In this document: one piece after another, positions 1-5,377 of the stretch | Position numbering within the stretch: the stretch's first letter is position 1 | Layout of the letters: every line of letters begins with the position of its first letter | From: Frankiaceae bacterium | Lineage (GTDB): Bacteria; Actinomycetota; Actinomycetes; JAFAQI01 | Length of the DNA: 5,377 nucleotides | Reading direction: 5' to 3' | Assembly: GCA_030840545.1 (NCBI GenBank) | Contig: JAVEEH010000285.1 | Location: forward strand, 1-5,377 | Notes under the pieces: model-generated | Databases searched by the model: none | What the model was told of the DNA's origin: nothing | The model's input: only the letters and a program-made list of their open reading frames with translations | Position numbers and translations under genes: made by a program

Positions 1-45
1 ACCCGGCTCGAGGAGCGCTGGCAGCGCCGTCAGGACGACCGCTAG
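1..45 (+). CDS. C-terminal tail of a convergent gene, possibly DUF3040 family (partial)
   Basis: From base 1 the plus strand reads TRLEERWQRRQDDR and then a TAG stop at 43-45. Only these 14 residues are visible; the rest lies beyond the left edge. The pattern (R-L/M-E-E/D-R followed by an Arg-rich end) resembles, from memory, the charged C-terminus of actinobacterial DUF3040 proteins, small membrane proteins encoded near mraZ and the division/cell-wall cluster. Rv2169c of Mycobacterium tuberculosis ends in a similar way. If real, the gene is convergent with the Asp-box protein gene, and the two stops share the palindrome CTAG at 42-45. So short a piece could also be a chance open frame, and the family name is an inference. 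Confidence 0.42.
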   Translation, partial: TRLEERWQRRQDDR

Positions 46-161
46 CGCGTCGTCCGGTGGCTGACCACGTGCGCCCGTCGGCGCATGCCCAGCACCAGCC
101 CGAGGAGCGCCACGGCCACCCCGGTCAGCGGCAGCACCGCAGAGTTGCCGGTCGACGCCAG
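42..161 (-). other. C-terminal cell-wall sorting signal (LASTG, LAxTG type)
   Basis: Codons 653-657 (bases 147-161) read LASTG. They are followed by about 20 mostly hydrophobic residues and then MRRRAHVVSHRTTR. LAxTG is the known recognition pattern of class E sortases in high-GC Gram-positive bacteria, which often use it in place of LPxTG. A second match, LPLTG (codons 662-666, bases 120-134), lies at the start of the hydrophobic helix. With it, only about 11 hydrophobic residues would remain before the basic tail, so LASTG is the better site. No sortase gene is visible in the window. Confidence 0.8.
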
Positions 162-2117
162 GTTGCCGCCGCTGCCCGAACCCGAGCCGGAGCCGGAGCC
201 ACCCGAGCTGCCTGAGCCGCCGGTCTGCCCGGTGCCACCGCCGCTCTTGACGTCGTACTTCGCGAACAACCCCTTGCCGGACATCTGCCGGATGACCGCG
301 CCGTGCTGGGTCAGCGTGTTCTTCGCCACCGCCGGCGAGGCGATGCAGTTCGCCTTCGGGTCAATCGCCGGCCCGACGCACCCGTCGGCGATGGCGACCA
401 TCACCCGACCGGTCTTGGTGACGGTGATGTCGTTGAAGTCGAGCAGGTTCCGACACGGGACCGAGCCGCCGCTGTTCCAGATGCAGCCGCGCTGGACCGG
501 GTCGTTGGGCACCGCGTTGACGGTTGTCCAGTGCCCGCCGCGGTCGTAGGTGGTGGCCACGAAGAGGTGCCAGGTGGCACCGATGAACCGGGTGCCGGCC
601 GTGTTCTTCCCGAACGCCTCCGACTGCGTCGACCCGCGGGTCGGGGTGCCGAGGAAGGCAAATGCGGCGCGGTTGCCGTCACCGGCGATGACCTCGGCGA
701 ACTCCGTGTTGTGCACCCCGAACGGTCCGCCCGCATCGATGGACCTCGACCAGGTCTTGCCGCGGTTACGGGAAACGGCAATCTTCGCCCGGCCGGTGCC
801 GTCGCTGTAGCCGAAGTAGAGCGTGCCGTCCCGGCCCGCCGACACCGACGGGTCGCTCGTGCCCGCATAGCTGTCCGGGACACGGCGGACGGTCCAGTGC
901 GCGCCCGCGTCGGTCGACACGGCAACACCTTGCTTGCCGGCGCAGTTGTCGTTGGGGACGTAGACGGTGCCGTCGGGTGCGACGCGGACGTGACCGTGGA
1001 TGCCGTTGCACTTGCCGCCGAAGATCTCGACCGGCGCGCCGAACGACAACCCGCCCGTGTCACTGCGGGAGCAGACCGCGCCTCCCAAGACGAGCGCCTG
1101 CGCCTGTGAGCAGTAGTAGACGGCGTGTGGATAGCCGGTGATCGACTTCATGCCCTTGGGATACGGGCCGCCGCCGAAGGTCTGGTGGTCGAAGCCGTTG
1201 ATGCCGGTGCCGCAGCCCTGGCTCGGCGTGATGCTCTTGAAGTCGTCGTCGGTGAAGACCGCACCCGAGCAGACGAACAGCAGCTGGCTGACGAACGTGC
1301 GGCCGGTCGAGGAGTCGGTGTAACCGATCGGGTCGAGTGAGATCTTGTTCGAGGGATCGGCGGTCTTGTTGTTGACGAGTGTCCACGCCGACGTCTTCTT
1401 CTTGTCGTTGAAGTCGACGCGGTACTCGTGCGTGTTGGAGGTGAAGAACGTGTTGCCGGACTTCCAGTTGTTGCCGATCGAGGGTTCGCCGGCGTCGTTC
1501 GACTTGCTCTTCGGTGCCTCGAACTGGTGGTACGCCGGTGCCCGAACGCCGCTCGCGGTGCGCGACGGCGGCGGGCGCAGCAGCGAGGCTGTCACCGATC
1601 CGGTGTAGGCCTGTCCGTTGGGTCCGGTCTGGAACGCGCACACCACCATGTCGTAGACCCCGCCGATGGGCGCGGTGACACTGATGCCCTCGGAGGTCTG
1701 GCTGCCGTCGGAGGACGCGACGAGCTTGCCGTTGGGGCCGAACAGATCCAGCCGCATGTCCTCGGTCGGTTCCGGTGTGAGGGGCTTCCAGTCGATCTGG
1801 AAGCGGATGAGCACGTCGTAGACCGGGTTGACCTTTGCCGGCACCGTGACTTTGACGTGCGTCTCGTCTCGGAAGACCTGCCCGTTGGGGTTGTTGGGGT
1901 CGCACGCACCGTTGATGTCATCGAAGAGGAGGTTGGCCTGGCCGTTGTTGAACGGAGCCGTGCCGTTGAACGTGACCTTGTTGCTTCCCGGCGACGACGG
2001 CAGGGCCACCGTGGGCGTGCCGGTTGCGGCCTGCACCGTGGTGGCGAGCAGGGCTGTGGCGGCTAGCCCGAGACCCATCGCAAGGACGACCGGTCGGCGG
2101 TTGCGGTGCAACGACAT
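42..2117 (-). CDS. Secreted, probably wall-anchored Asp-box (BNR/sialidase-like) protein
   Basis: This is a 691-residue exported protein of unknown substrate. Residues 1-30 form a signal peptide: a basic start (HRNRR), a hydrophobic core and a probable cleavage after VQA. Residues about 85-180 look like a beta-sandwich of the pre-peptidase/P-domain type (DLFGPNGKLVASS, then GGVYDMVV). Residues about 205-610 form a probable beta-propeller with Asp-box motifs at 401-408 (STDAGAHW), 449-456 (SRNRGKTW) and 523-530 (TYDRGGHW), plus a degenerate copy near 350-359. Twelve cysteines suggest disulfides outside the cell. A Gly-Ser stalk (625-651) leads to LASTG (653-657), a hydrophobic helix and a basic tail, the layout of a sortase substrate. 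I see no F/YRIP motif of true sialidases, so glycosidase activity is not supported; adhesion or glycan binding is equally possible. The ATG at 2117 is chosen because it precedes the full signal peptide and has GGAG 4 bases upstream; a Met at residue 14 would remove the basic n-region. The gene lies 75 bases downstream of the transglutaminase gene. Confidence 0.9.
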   Translation of the reverse strand: MSLHRNRRPVVLAMGLGLAATALLATTVQAATGTPTVALPSSPGSNKVTFNGTAPFNNGQANLLFDDINGACDPNNPNGQVFRDETHVKVTVPAKVNPVYDVLIRFQIDWKPLTPEPTEDMRLDLFGPNGKLVASSDGSQTSEGISVTAPIGGVYDMVVCAFQTGPNGQAYTGSVTASLLRPPPSRTASGVRAPAYHQFEAPKSKSNDAGEPSIGNNWKSGNTFFTSNTHEYRVDFNDKKKTSAWTLVNNKTADPSNKISLDPIGYTDSSTGRTFVSQLLFVCSGAVFTDDDFKSITPSQGCGTGINGFDHQTFGGGPYPKGMKSITGYPHAVYYCSQAQALVLGGAVCSRSDTGGLSFGAPVEIFGGKCNGIHGHVRVAPDGTVYVPNDNCAGKQGVAVSTDAGAHWTVRRVPDSYAGTSDPSVSAGRDGTLYFGYSDGTGRAKIAVSRNRGKTWSRSIDAGGPFGVHNTEFAEVIAGDGNRAAFAFLGTPTRGSTQSEAFGKNTAGTRFIGATWHLFVATTYDRGGHWTTVNAVPNDPVQRGCIWNSGGSVPCRNLLDFNDITVTKTGRVMVAIADGCVGPAIDPKANCIASPAVAKNTLTQHGAVIRQMSGKGLFAKYDVKSGGGTGQTGGSGSSGGSGSGSGSGSGGNLASTGNSAVLPLTGVAVALLGLVLGMRRRAHVVSHRTTR
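165..245 (-). repeat. Gly-Ser repeat linker (wall-spanning stalk)
   Basis: Codons 625-651 of the Asp-box protein encode almost only Gly and Ser, with a core of five Ser-Gly pairs at bases 168-197. The Ser codons vary (TCC, TCG, AGC) and the Gly codons vary (GGC, GGT), so the repeat is kept at protein level rather than as an exact DNA repeat. Its place just before the sorting motif fits a flexible spacer that holds the propeller away from the wall anchor. Confidence 0.85.
2028..2117 (-). other. Signal peptide of the Asp-box protein
   Basis: Codons 1-30 encode a short basic region (four Arg and one His in the first eight residues), a hydrophobic stretch rich in Ala, Leu and Gly, and a small-residue cleavage site, VQA before ATG. 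This is the standard Sec layout. The RR pair followed by P-V-V-L is a weak resemblance to a twin-arginine signal but lacks the usual Ser/Thr before and Phe-Leu-Lys after, so Sec export is preferred. Confidence 0.85.
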
Positions 2118-2192
2118 GAGGCTCCGTCAGGTGGGGGGAGCTCGTGGCTCATCACGTCTCCCGGGGCGGGTGGTGCTCCATTCACATTGTGC
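2118..2192. other. 75-base gap between the transglutaminase-like and Asp-box genes
   Basis: This non-coding stretch carries the Shine-Dalgarno-like GGAG (minus strand, 2122-2125) for the Asp-box gene. A small inverted repeat, CACATTGTG, at 2183-2191 lies just after the transglutaminase stop; it is too short to be a terminator. I find no -10/-35 pair and no GC hairpin followed by a T run, so read-through from the upstream operon is plausible, but a promoter of a less recognisable class cannot be excluded. Confidence 0.6.
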
Positions 2193-4574
2193 TCAGCCGG
2201 CGCTGGTTCCGAACCTGATCCGGGCGCGCAGCCTCGCGGCACCCATGTCGAACGCGTCGAGCAGCTCGCCGACACGGCTGGTGGCCTCGCGGGCGGCGCG
2301 GAGCGTCGAGCGCGGCCAGGCGCGCAGCACGAACCGTTCACCGAACGTCGACTCGGCGAGCATGGCCGCACGGATCGACTCGACGTCGTCCTGCAACCGG
2401 TCTGTCCCGGCGGGCGATCGGCCGGAGGAATACCAGGCCTGCTGGACGGCATCGACCAGCCGGTCGAGCGCGCGGAGCTCTGCTGTCGCCAGACCGCCGG
2501 CCTCGGCGCGCAGCACCCGTGCGGTGGCTCGCGGCGTCAAGTCGTCGATCCAGCCGGCGCGCGCGTCGATCGCGCTCGCCCGCAGCTCGGCCCACGCCGC
2601 TGTCGCACGCTCGGCCGCGGTGGTGGCGTTGCGCCAGCGCCGTCGCCGAGTGAGGTTCCGCACGATCGAGGGAGCTAGTAGGAGAATCCCGAGGATCGCC
2701 AGCGCCACGTAGCCGGCGAGCCAGCGGTTGGGGTGGCCGGTCGGCGAGGTGGCGGCGGGGCCCGCCGGCGCGTTGCCGGCATTGGCGTCTGCGTTGTCGT
2801 CGAAGCGCTGGTTCTTGCTCCTGGCCGGCTGGGTGTGGGTCTTGCTCCCGTTGCCATTCGCCCCGCCGTTGTTGCCGTCCTTTCCGGGAGTCGGCGCAGT
2901 GGTGATGGTGTAGTCCGGCACGACCGCCTGGCCGTCAGCGCGCGGAGTCGGCTCGAACGGCAGCCAGCCGAAGCCACTGAAGTAGAGCTCCGGCCACGCG
3001 TGGGCGTCGTGCGTCGTGACCAGATACCGGCCGTCGGACTGCCGGACGCCCGGGGTGAAACCGACCGCCACTCGCGAGGGGATGTTGACCAGGCGCGCCA
3101 TCACGGCCATGGCGGACGCGTACTGCTGACAGAACCCCCGATGCGTGACGAGCAGGAAGTTCTCGAGGGCGTTCGTGCCACCGTTGGCCTGGACGTTGAC
3201 GTCGTAGATGAACGGTGAGCTGTTCAGGTAACGCTGGATGGCGAGCGCCTTGTCGAACGGCGTCAGTGCACTCTGCGTGACCTGGGCGGTGAGGTCTTTG
3301 ACATCCTGCGGAATCGTCGGCAACGCAGTGAAGGCCTGCATGGCGGGGTCGCTCGATGTCGCCAGTTCCAACGCTGCCGCGGTCGGGTTGGGCCGGATGC
3401 TGTCGATCGAGTAGCTCAGCCCGTTGGTGTCGGACCGGGCCGAGAAGACCGTGTTGGCACGGGGGTCGTAGCGCCAGTCACCGGGCACGTCGACTGCCTC
3501 GACCTGCGTCGGCAACGGCAACCAGTGCACCTGCAGCCCTTGGACGGCGATCTGTGTCTGCTGGTGCGAGCCGTCCACCGCGGGGGCGCTGATCCCACGG
3601 CTGACCTGCGCCTCGGCCGGCGCCTCCAGCGTGGACGGCGAGAACGCGTTGCCGTCGAACCGGTCGAGCGCGGTGAGTCGCAGGTAACCGGGGTTGGGGT
3701 CGGTGGTCTGCACCGACATCACGTTCTGCGAACGGGCCGCGCTGAGCTGAGCGCCGATCATCACGATGGGGTTGAGCGTGACCGCCTGGCTCGATCCGCT
3801 GCCGAACCCGAACCCGTTAGTGCCACGGTGCGGGACGCCGCCGCGAAGCCCGGGGATGGCCAGCGGGACGATGACGCCGACCGCGATGGCGGCGAGCCCG
3901 ATCCGCCGGCCCATGACGGACAGCGGTGACGGCATGACCTCCTGGTCCGACCAGGTGAAGTGCGGTCGCGCCTCGCGGTCGAAGCCGAGCGGGCGACCCC
4001 AGCGCGCCAGCCGGTCGCGGGAGTCGGCGAGCAGGAGCCACAGATAGCCGGTGGTGCCGATCACGAACGGGATCCAGCCGGCGCCGTGCCGGGCAACCGA
4101 TGTGCACAGCGCGAAGATCGTCAGCAGTGGCAAGCCGGCCAGGGCGGCCCGGCGCATCGTGACGGCGAACAGGTCGACGACGAGCGCTACGCCGGCGACG
4201 CCGACGACCGCCATGAGGACGAGCCCATGGTGGGTCGGCACCGGTGTGCCGAGCGTGCGCATGTCGTGGAACCCGGCGCGCGCGGTGTCGCCGAGCACCT
4301 GCAGCGAGCGACCACTCGGGATGACCCTGCCGTGGGCGCTTGCCCCGGCGTAGAGCCACGTCACATAGCCGGTGACGCCGGCGGCGGCGACGAGTGGTCC
4401 GAGCCCACTGGGCAACGGCGACCAGCGCACCAGCTCGTTGGCGGCCACGACGACAACGACGACCCCGATCACGGGGAACAACCAGCCGAGCCCGTGGAAG
4501 ACGGAGCCCAGTGCGGTCGCGGCGGCAAGGGTGGCCACCCCGCCGTGCACGGCGACGCGGGTCCGGCCGGTCAT
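2193..4574 (-). CDS. Membrane transglutaminase-like protein (DUF3488/TgpA type with DUF4129 tail)
   Basis: This is a 793-residue membrane protein of the TgpA type. The N-terminal part (residues about 10-241, DUF3488) has some seven hydrophobic segments, near 11-29, 31-46, 59-76, 116-135, 143-160, 167-183 and 224-241. A large outer region follows, with the transglutaminase-like core at about 440-545: Cys482 in HRGFCQQYASAMAVMAR, His525 in HDAHAWPELYF, and Glu541 in GWLPFEPTP at the spacing of the third catalytic residue. A low-complexity Gly/Asn/Pro linker (557-617) leads to a last membrane helix (619-635), an RRRRWR stop-transfer and a cytoplasmic DUF4129 domain (about 650-790, with AWAEL and AWYSSGRSP). 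Relatives are linked to envelope integrity; the natural substrate is not known. The ATG at 4574 is chosen because it overlaps the DUF58 stop as ATGA and opens the first hydrophobic region. The same frame stays open upstream to 5111, but that part is a shadow of DUF58. A weak GGGA lies about 8 bases upstream, so translational coupling probably matters. Confidence 0.93.
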   Translation of the reverse strand: MTGRTRVAVHGGVATLAAATALGSVFHGLGWLFPVIGVVVVVVAANELVRWSPLPSGLGPLVAAAGVTGYVTWLYAGASAHGRVIPSGRSLQVLGDTARAGFHDMRTLGTPVPTHHGLVLMAVVGVAGVALVVDLFAVTMRRAALAGLPLLTIFALCTSVARHGAGWIPFVIGTTGYLWLLLADSRDRLARWGRPLGFDREARPHFTWSDQEVMPSPLSVMGRRIGLAAIAVGVIVPLAIPGLRGGVPHRGTNGFGFGSGSSQAVTLNPIVMIGAQLSAARSQNVMSVQTTDPNPGYLRLTALDRFDGNAFSPSTLEAPAEAQVSRGISAPAVDGSHQQTQIAVQGLQVHWLPLPTQVEAVDVPGDWRYDPRANTVFSARSDTNGLSYSIDSIRPNPTAAALELATSSDPAMQAFTALPTIPQDVKDLTAQVTQSALTPFDKALAIQRYLNSSPFIYDVNVQANGGTNALENFLLVTHRGFCQQYASAMAVMARLVNIPSRVAVGFTPGVRQSDGRYLVTTHDAHAWPELYFSGFGWLPFEPTPRADGQAVVPDYTITTAPTPGKDGNNGGANGNGSKTHTQPARSKNQRFDDNADANAGNAPAGPAATSPTGHPNRWLAGYVALAILGILLLAPSIVRNLTRRRRWRNATTAAERATAAWAELRASAIDARAGWIDDLTPRATARVLRAEAGGLATAELRALDRLVDAVQQAWYSSGRSPAGTDRLQDDVESIRAAMLAESTFGERFVLRAWPRSTLRAAREATSRVGELLDAFDMGAARLRARIRFGTSAG

Positions 4575-5377
4575 GGGCCGGTCCCGGTCGCGGCGGTGCG
4601 GCGCCCGACCTCGCGCCCCGCGGCCGCCGCCAGCCCCGATCCGGAGGCGGGCCACAGCTCGGCGAGGGAGGCGCCGGCAGTCACCGGCAGGACTCGCCAG
4701 CCGGCGGCCGCGAGGATGTCGCAGGTGGCCTGGTGCGCCTCCTGGGCGGCGGCGGCGGCGCGCGGGGCAAGCGTCGTCCACGAGGCGGTGTCCAGTACCA
4801 GGGCGACCCCTACCGACAACCCGCCGTGCGCCGCGCGGGAGAGCGTCTGGGCGTCCTCGGAGCTGAGCGGTCCGACGACCGCGACGAGCAGTTCCTCCCC
4901 ACCGCCCCGTCGGATCGCCGTGACGCCGGCGCGCAGGCCGGTCGCGACGGAGGCTGTGCGCACGGCCAGGTTGTCCAGGAGGACGCTGTCGAATGCGTCG
5001 GCTCCGACACCCGACGAAGACACCTCGTCGCCGGAGTCGGTGACCACCCGCATCGTGAACCCCGCACGGGACAGGTGCAGCCCCACCGATGCGGCTGCCG
5101 AGATCGCCCACTCCAGCGACGACGCGGGGCCGTCGCCGTGGTGGACGGTGCCGCGGCAGTCGAGGAGCAGCACCGCGCGGCTCTGCCAGGGCTGCTCCTC
5201 GCGGCGGACCATGAGCTCGCCGGTGCGGGCGGTCGACCGCCAGTGCACGCGGCGCAGGTCGTCGCCGACCACGTAGGGACGCAGCGCGTAGAAGTCTTCA
5301 CCCGAGCGACCCAGCGCCGACGGGTGGTCGGCGCCGGCATACGGATCGTCGCCGGTCGTGTGGGGCACGGGGACGAT
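4571..5377 (-). CDS. DUF58 family protein, C-terminal part (start beyond right edge)
   Basis: The last 268 residues of a DUF58 protein are visible; the frame is open to the window edge. Residues 26-35 (GEDFYALRPY) and 38-47 (GDDLRRVHWR), then STARTGELMVRREEQ, are the family's core signature. The following part has the alternating strands and helices of a von Willebrand A-like fold: VLLLDCRGT (Asp73), then MRVVTDSGD, LLVAVVGPLS and VGVALVLDT. The first metal-site motif is not the canonical DxSxS. DUF58 proteins are usually encoded after a MoxR AAA+ ATPase and are thought to act with it, perhaps as a chaperone-like or assembly system; the exact role is unknown. A GTG at 5368 could be read as a start, but the conserved core follows too soon and typical members are longer, so I treat the gene as cut by the edge. 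The stop overlaps the start of the transglutaminase gene by four bases. Confidence 0.92.
   Translation of the reverse strand: MVPVPHTTGDDPYAGADHPSALGRSGEDFYALRPYVVGDDLRRVHWRSTARTGELMVRREEQPWQSRAVLLLDCRGTVHHGDGPASSLEWAISAAASVGLHLSRAGFTMRVVTDSGDEVSSSGVGADAFDSVLLDNLAVRTASVATGLRAGVTAIRRGGGEELLVAVVGPLSSEDAQTLSRAAHGGLSVGVALVLDTASWTTLAPRAAAAAQEAHQATCDILAAAGWRVLPVTAGASLAELWPASGSGLAAAAGREVGRRTAATGTGP

Noticed and set aside
15..27. Perfect palindrome GCGCTG-G-CAGCGC as a terminator
   Set aside because: The single-base centre allows at best a four-pair stem, no T run follows on either strand, and it lies inside the presumed coding tail.
165..245. Gly-Ser repeat as a slippage-prone phase-variable tract
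   Set aside because: The Ser and Gly codons vary from unit to unit, so the DNA repeat is imperfect. Units of three or six bases would also change length without shifting the frame.
2178..2192. TGTGA half-site and CACATTGTG as a CRP-like operator for the Asp-box gene
   Set aside because: The second half does not match TCACA at the right spacing, and a nine-base inverted repeat is too short to be convincing.
1828..2712. A plus-strand open frame of 294 codons spanning the intergenic gap
   Set aside because: It runs antisense to two supported genes, has a Ser/Arg/Ala-rich shadow composition and no recognisable motif.
4575..5111. The frame of the transglutaminase-like gene stays open upstream, giving a 972-residue reading
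   Set aside because: This part overlaps the well-supported DUF58 frame, is Arg/Gly/Pro-rich like a shadow frame, and precedes a clear ATGA start and membrane region at 4574.
3960..5276. A long plus-strand open frame (438 codons) opposite the DUF58 and transglutaminase genes
   Set aside because: High-GC coding DNA commonly leaves antisense frames open. The product is low-complexity Arg/Ala/Pro/Thr-rich, with no domain or membrane pattern.

Overview
This window is high-GC DNA with the dense, short-gap gene packing of an actinobacterium. The family content points the same way: a DUF58 / DUF3488-transglutaminase pair, and a surface protein with an LAxTG-type sortase signal of the kind known from high-GC Gram-positives. 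The genus cannot be fixed from sequence reading alone.

Layout, in the direction of transcription of the main block (minus strand, right to left): (1) the C-terminal 268 residues of a DUF58 protein, whose start lies beyond the right edge; (2) a 793-residue membrane-anchored transglutaminase-like protein (TgpA type: DUF3488, transglutaminase core, DUF4129), joined to DUF58 by a 4-base ATGA stop/start overlap; (3) after a 75-base gap, a 691-residue secreted protein with Asp-box (BNR/sialidase-like) repeats, a Gly-Ser stalk and a cell-wall sorting signal. At the left edge a short plus-strand reading frame ends convergently inside the last codons of gene 3. Its 14 visible residues resemble the charged tail of actinobacterial DUF3040 proteins.

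DUF58 and TgpA-type genes usually follow a MoxR AAA+ ATPase gene, so one is expected just outside the right edge. In the working model, the MoxR/DUF58 pair acts in the cytoplasm or at the membrane, and the transglutaminase-like enzyme presents its Cys-His-Glu centre outside the membrane. The Asp-box protein is exported and probably wall-attached. A functional link between it and the transglutaminase is suggested only by position and is inference. If the left-edge tail is DUF3040, the region probably lies next to the mraZ/division and cell-wall cluster, which would fit a role in envelope biology.

No RNA gene, insertion sequence, CRISPR array or convincing factor-independent terminator was seen. 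All non-coding stretches are shorter than 100 bases. The most notable points are the sortase-anchored Asp-box protein of unknown function attached to the transglutaminase operon, its two nested sorting-like motifs, the Glu in place of Asp at the third catalytic position of the transglutaminase, and the degenerate metal-site motif in DUF58.
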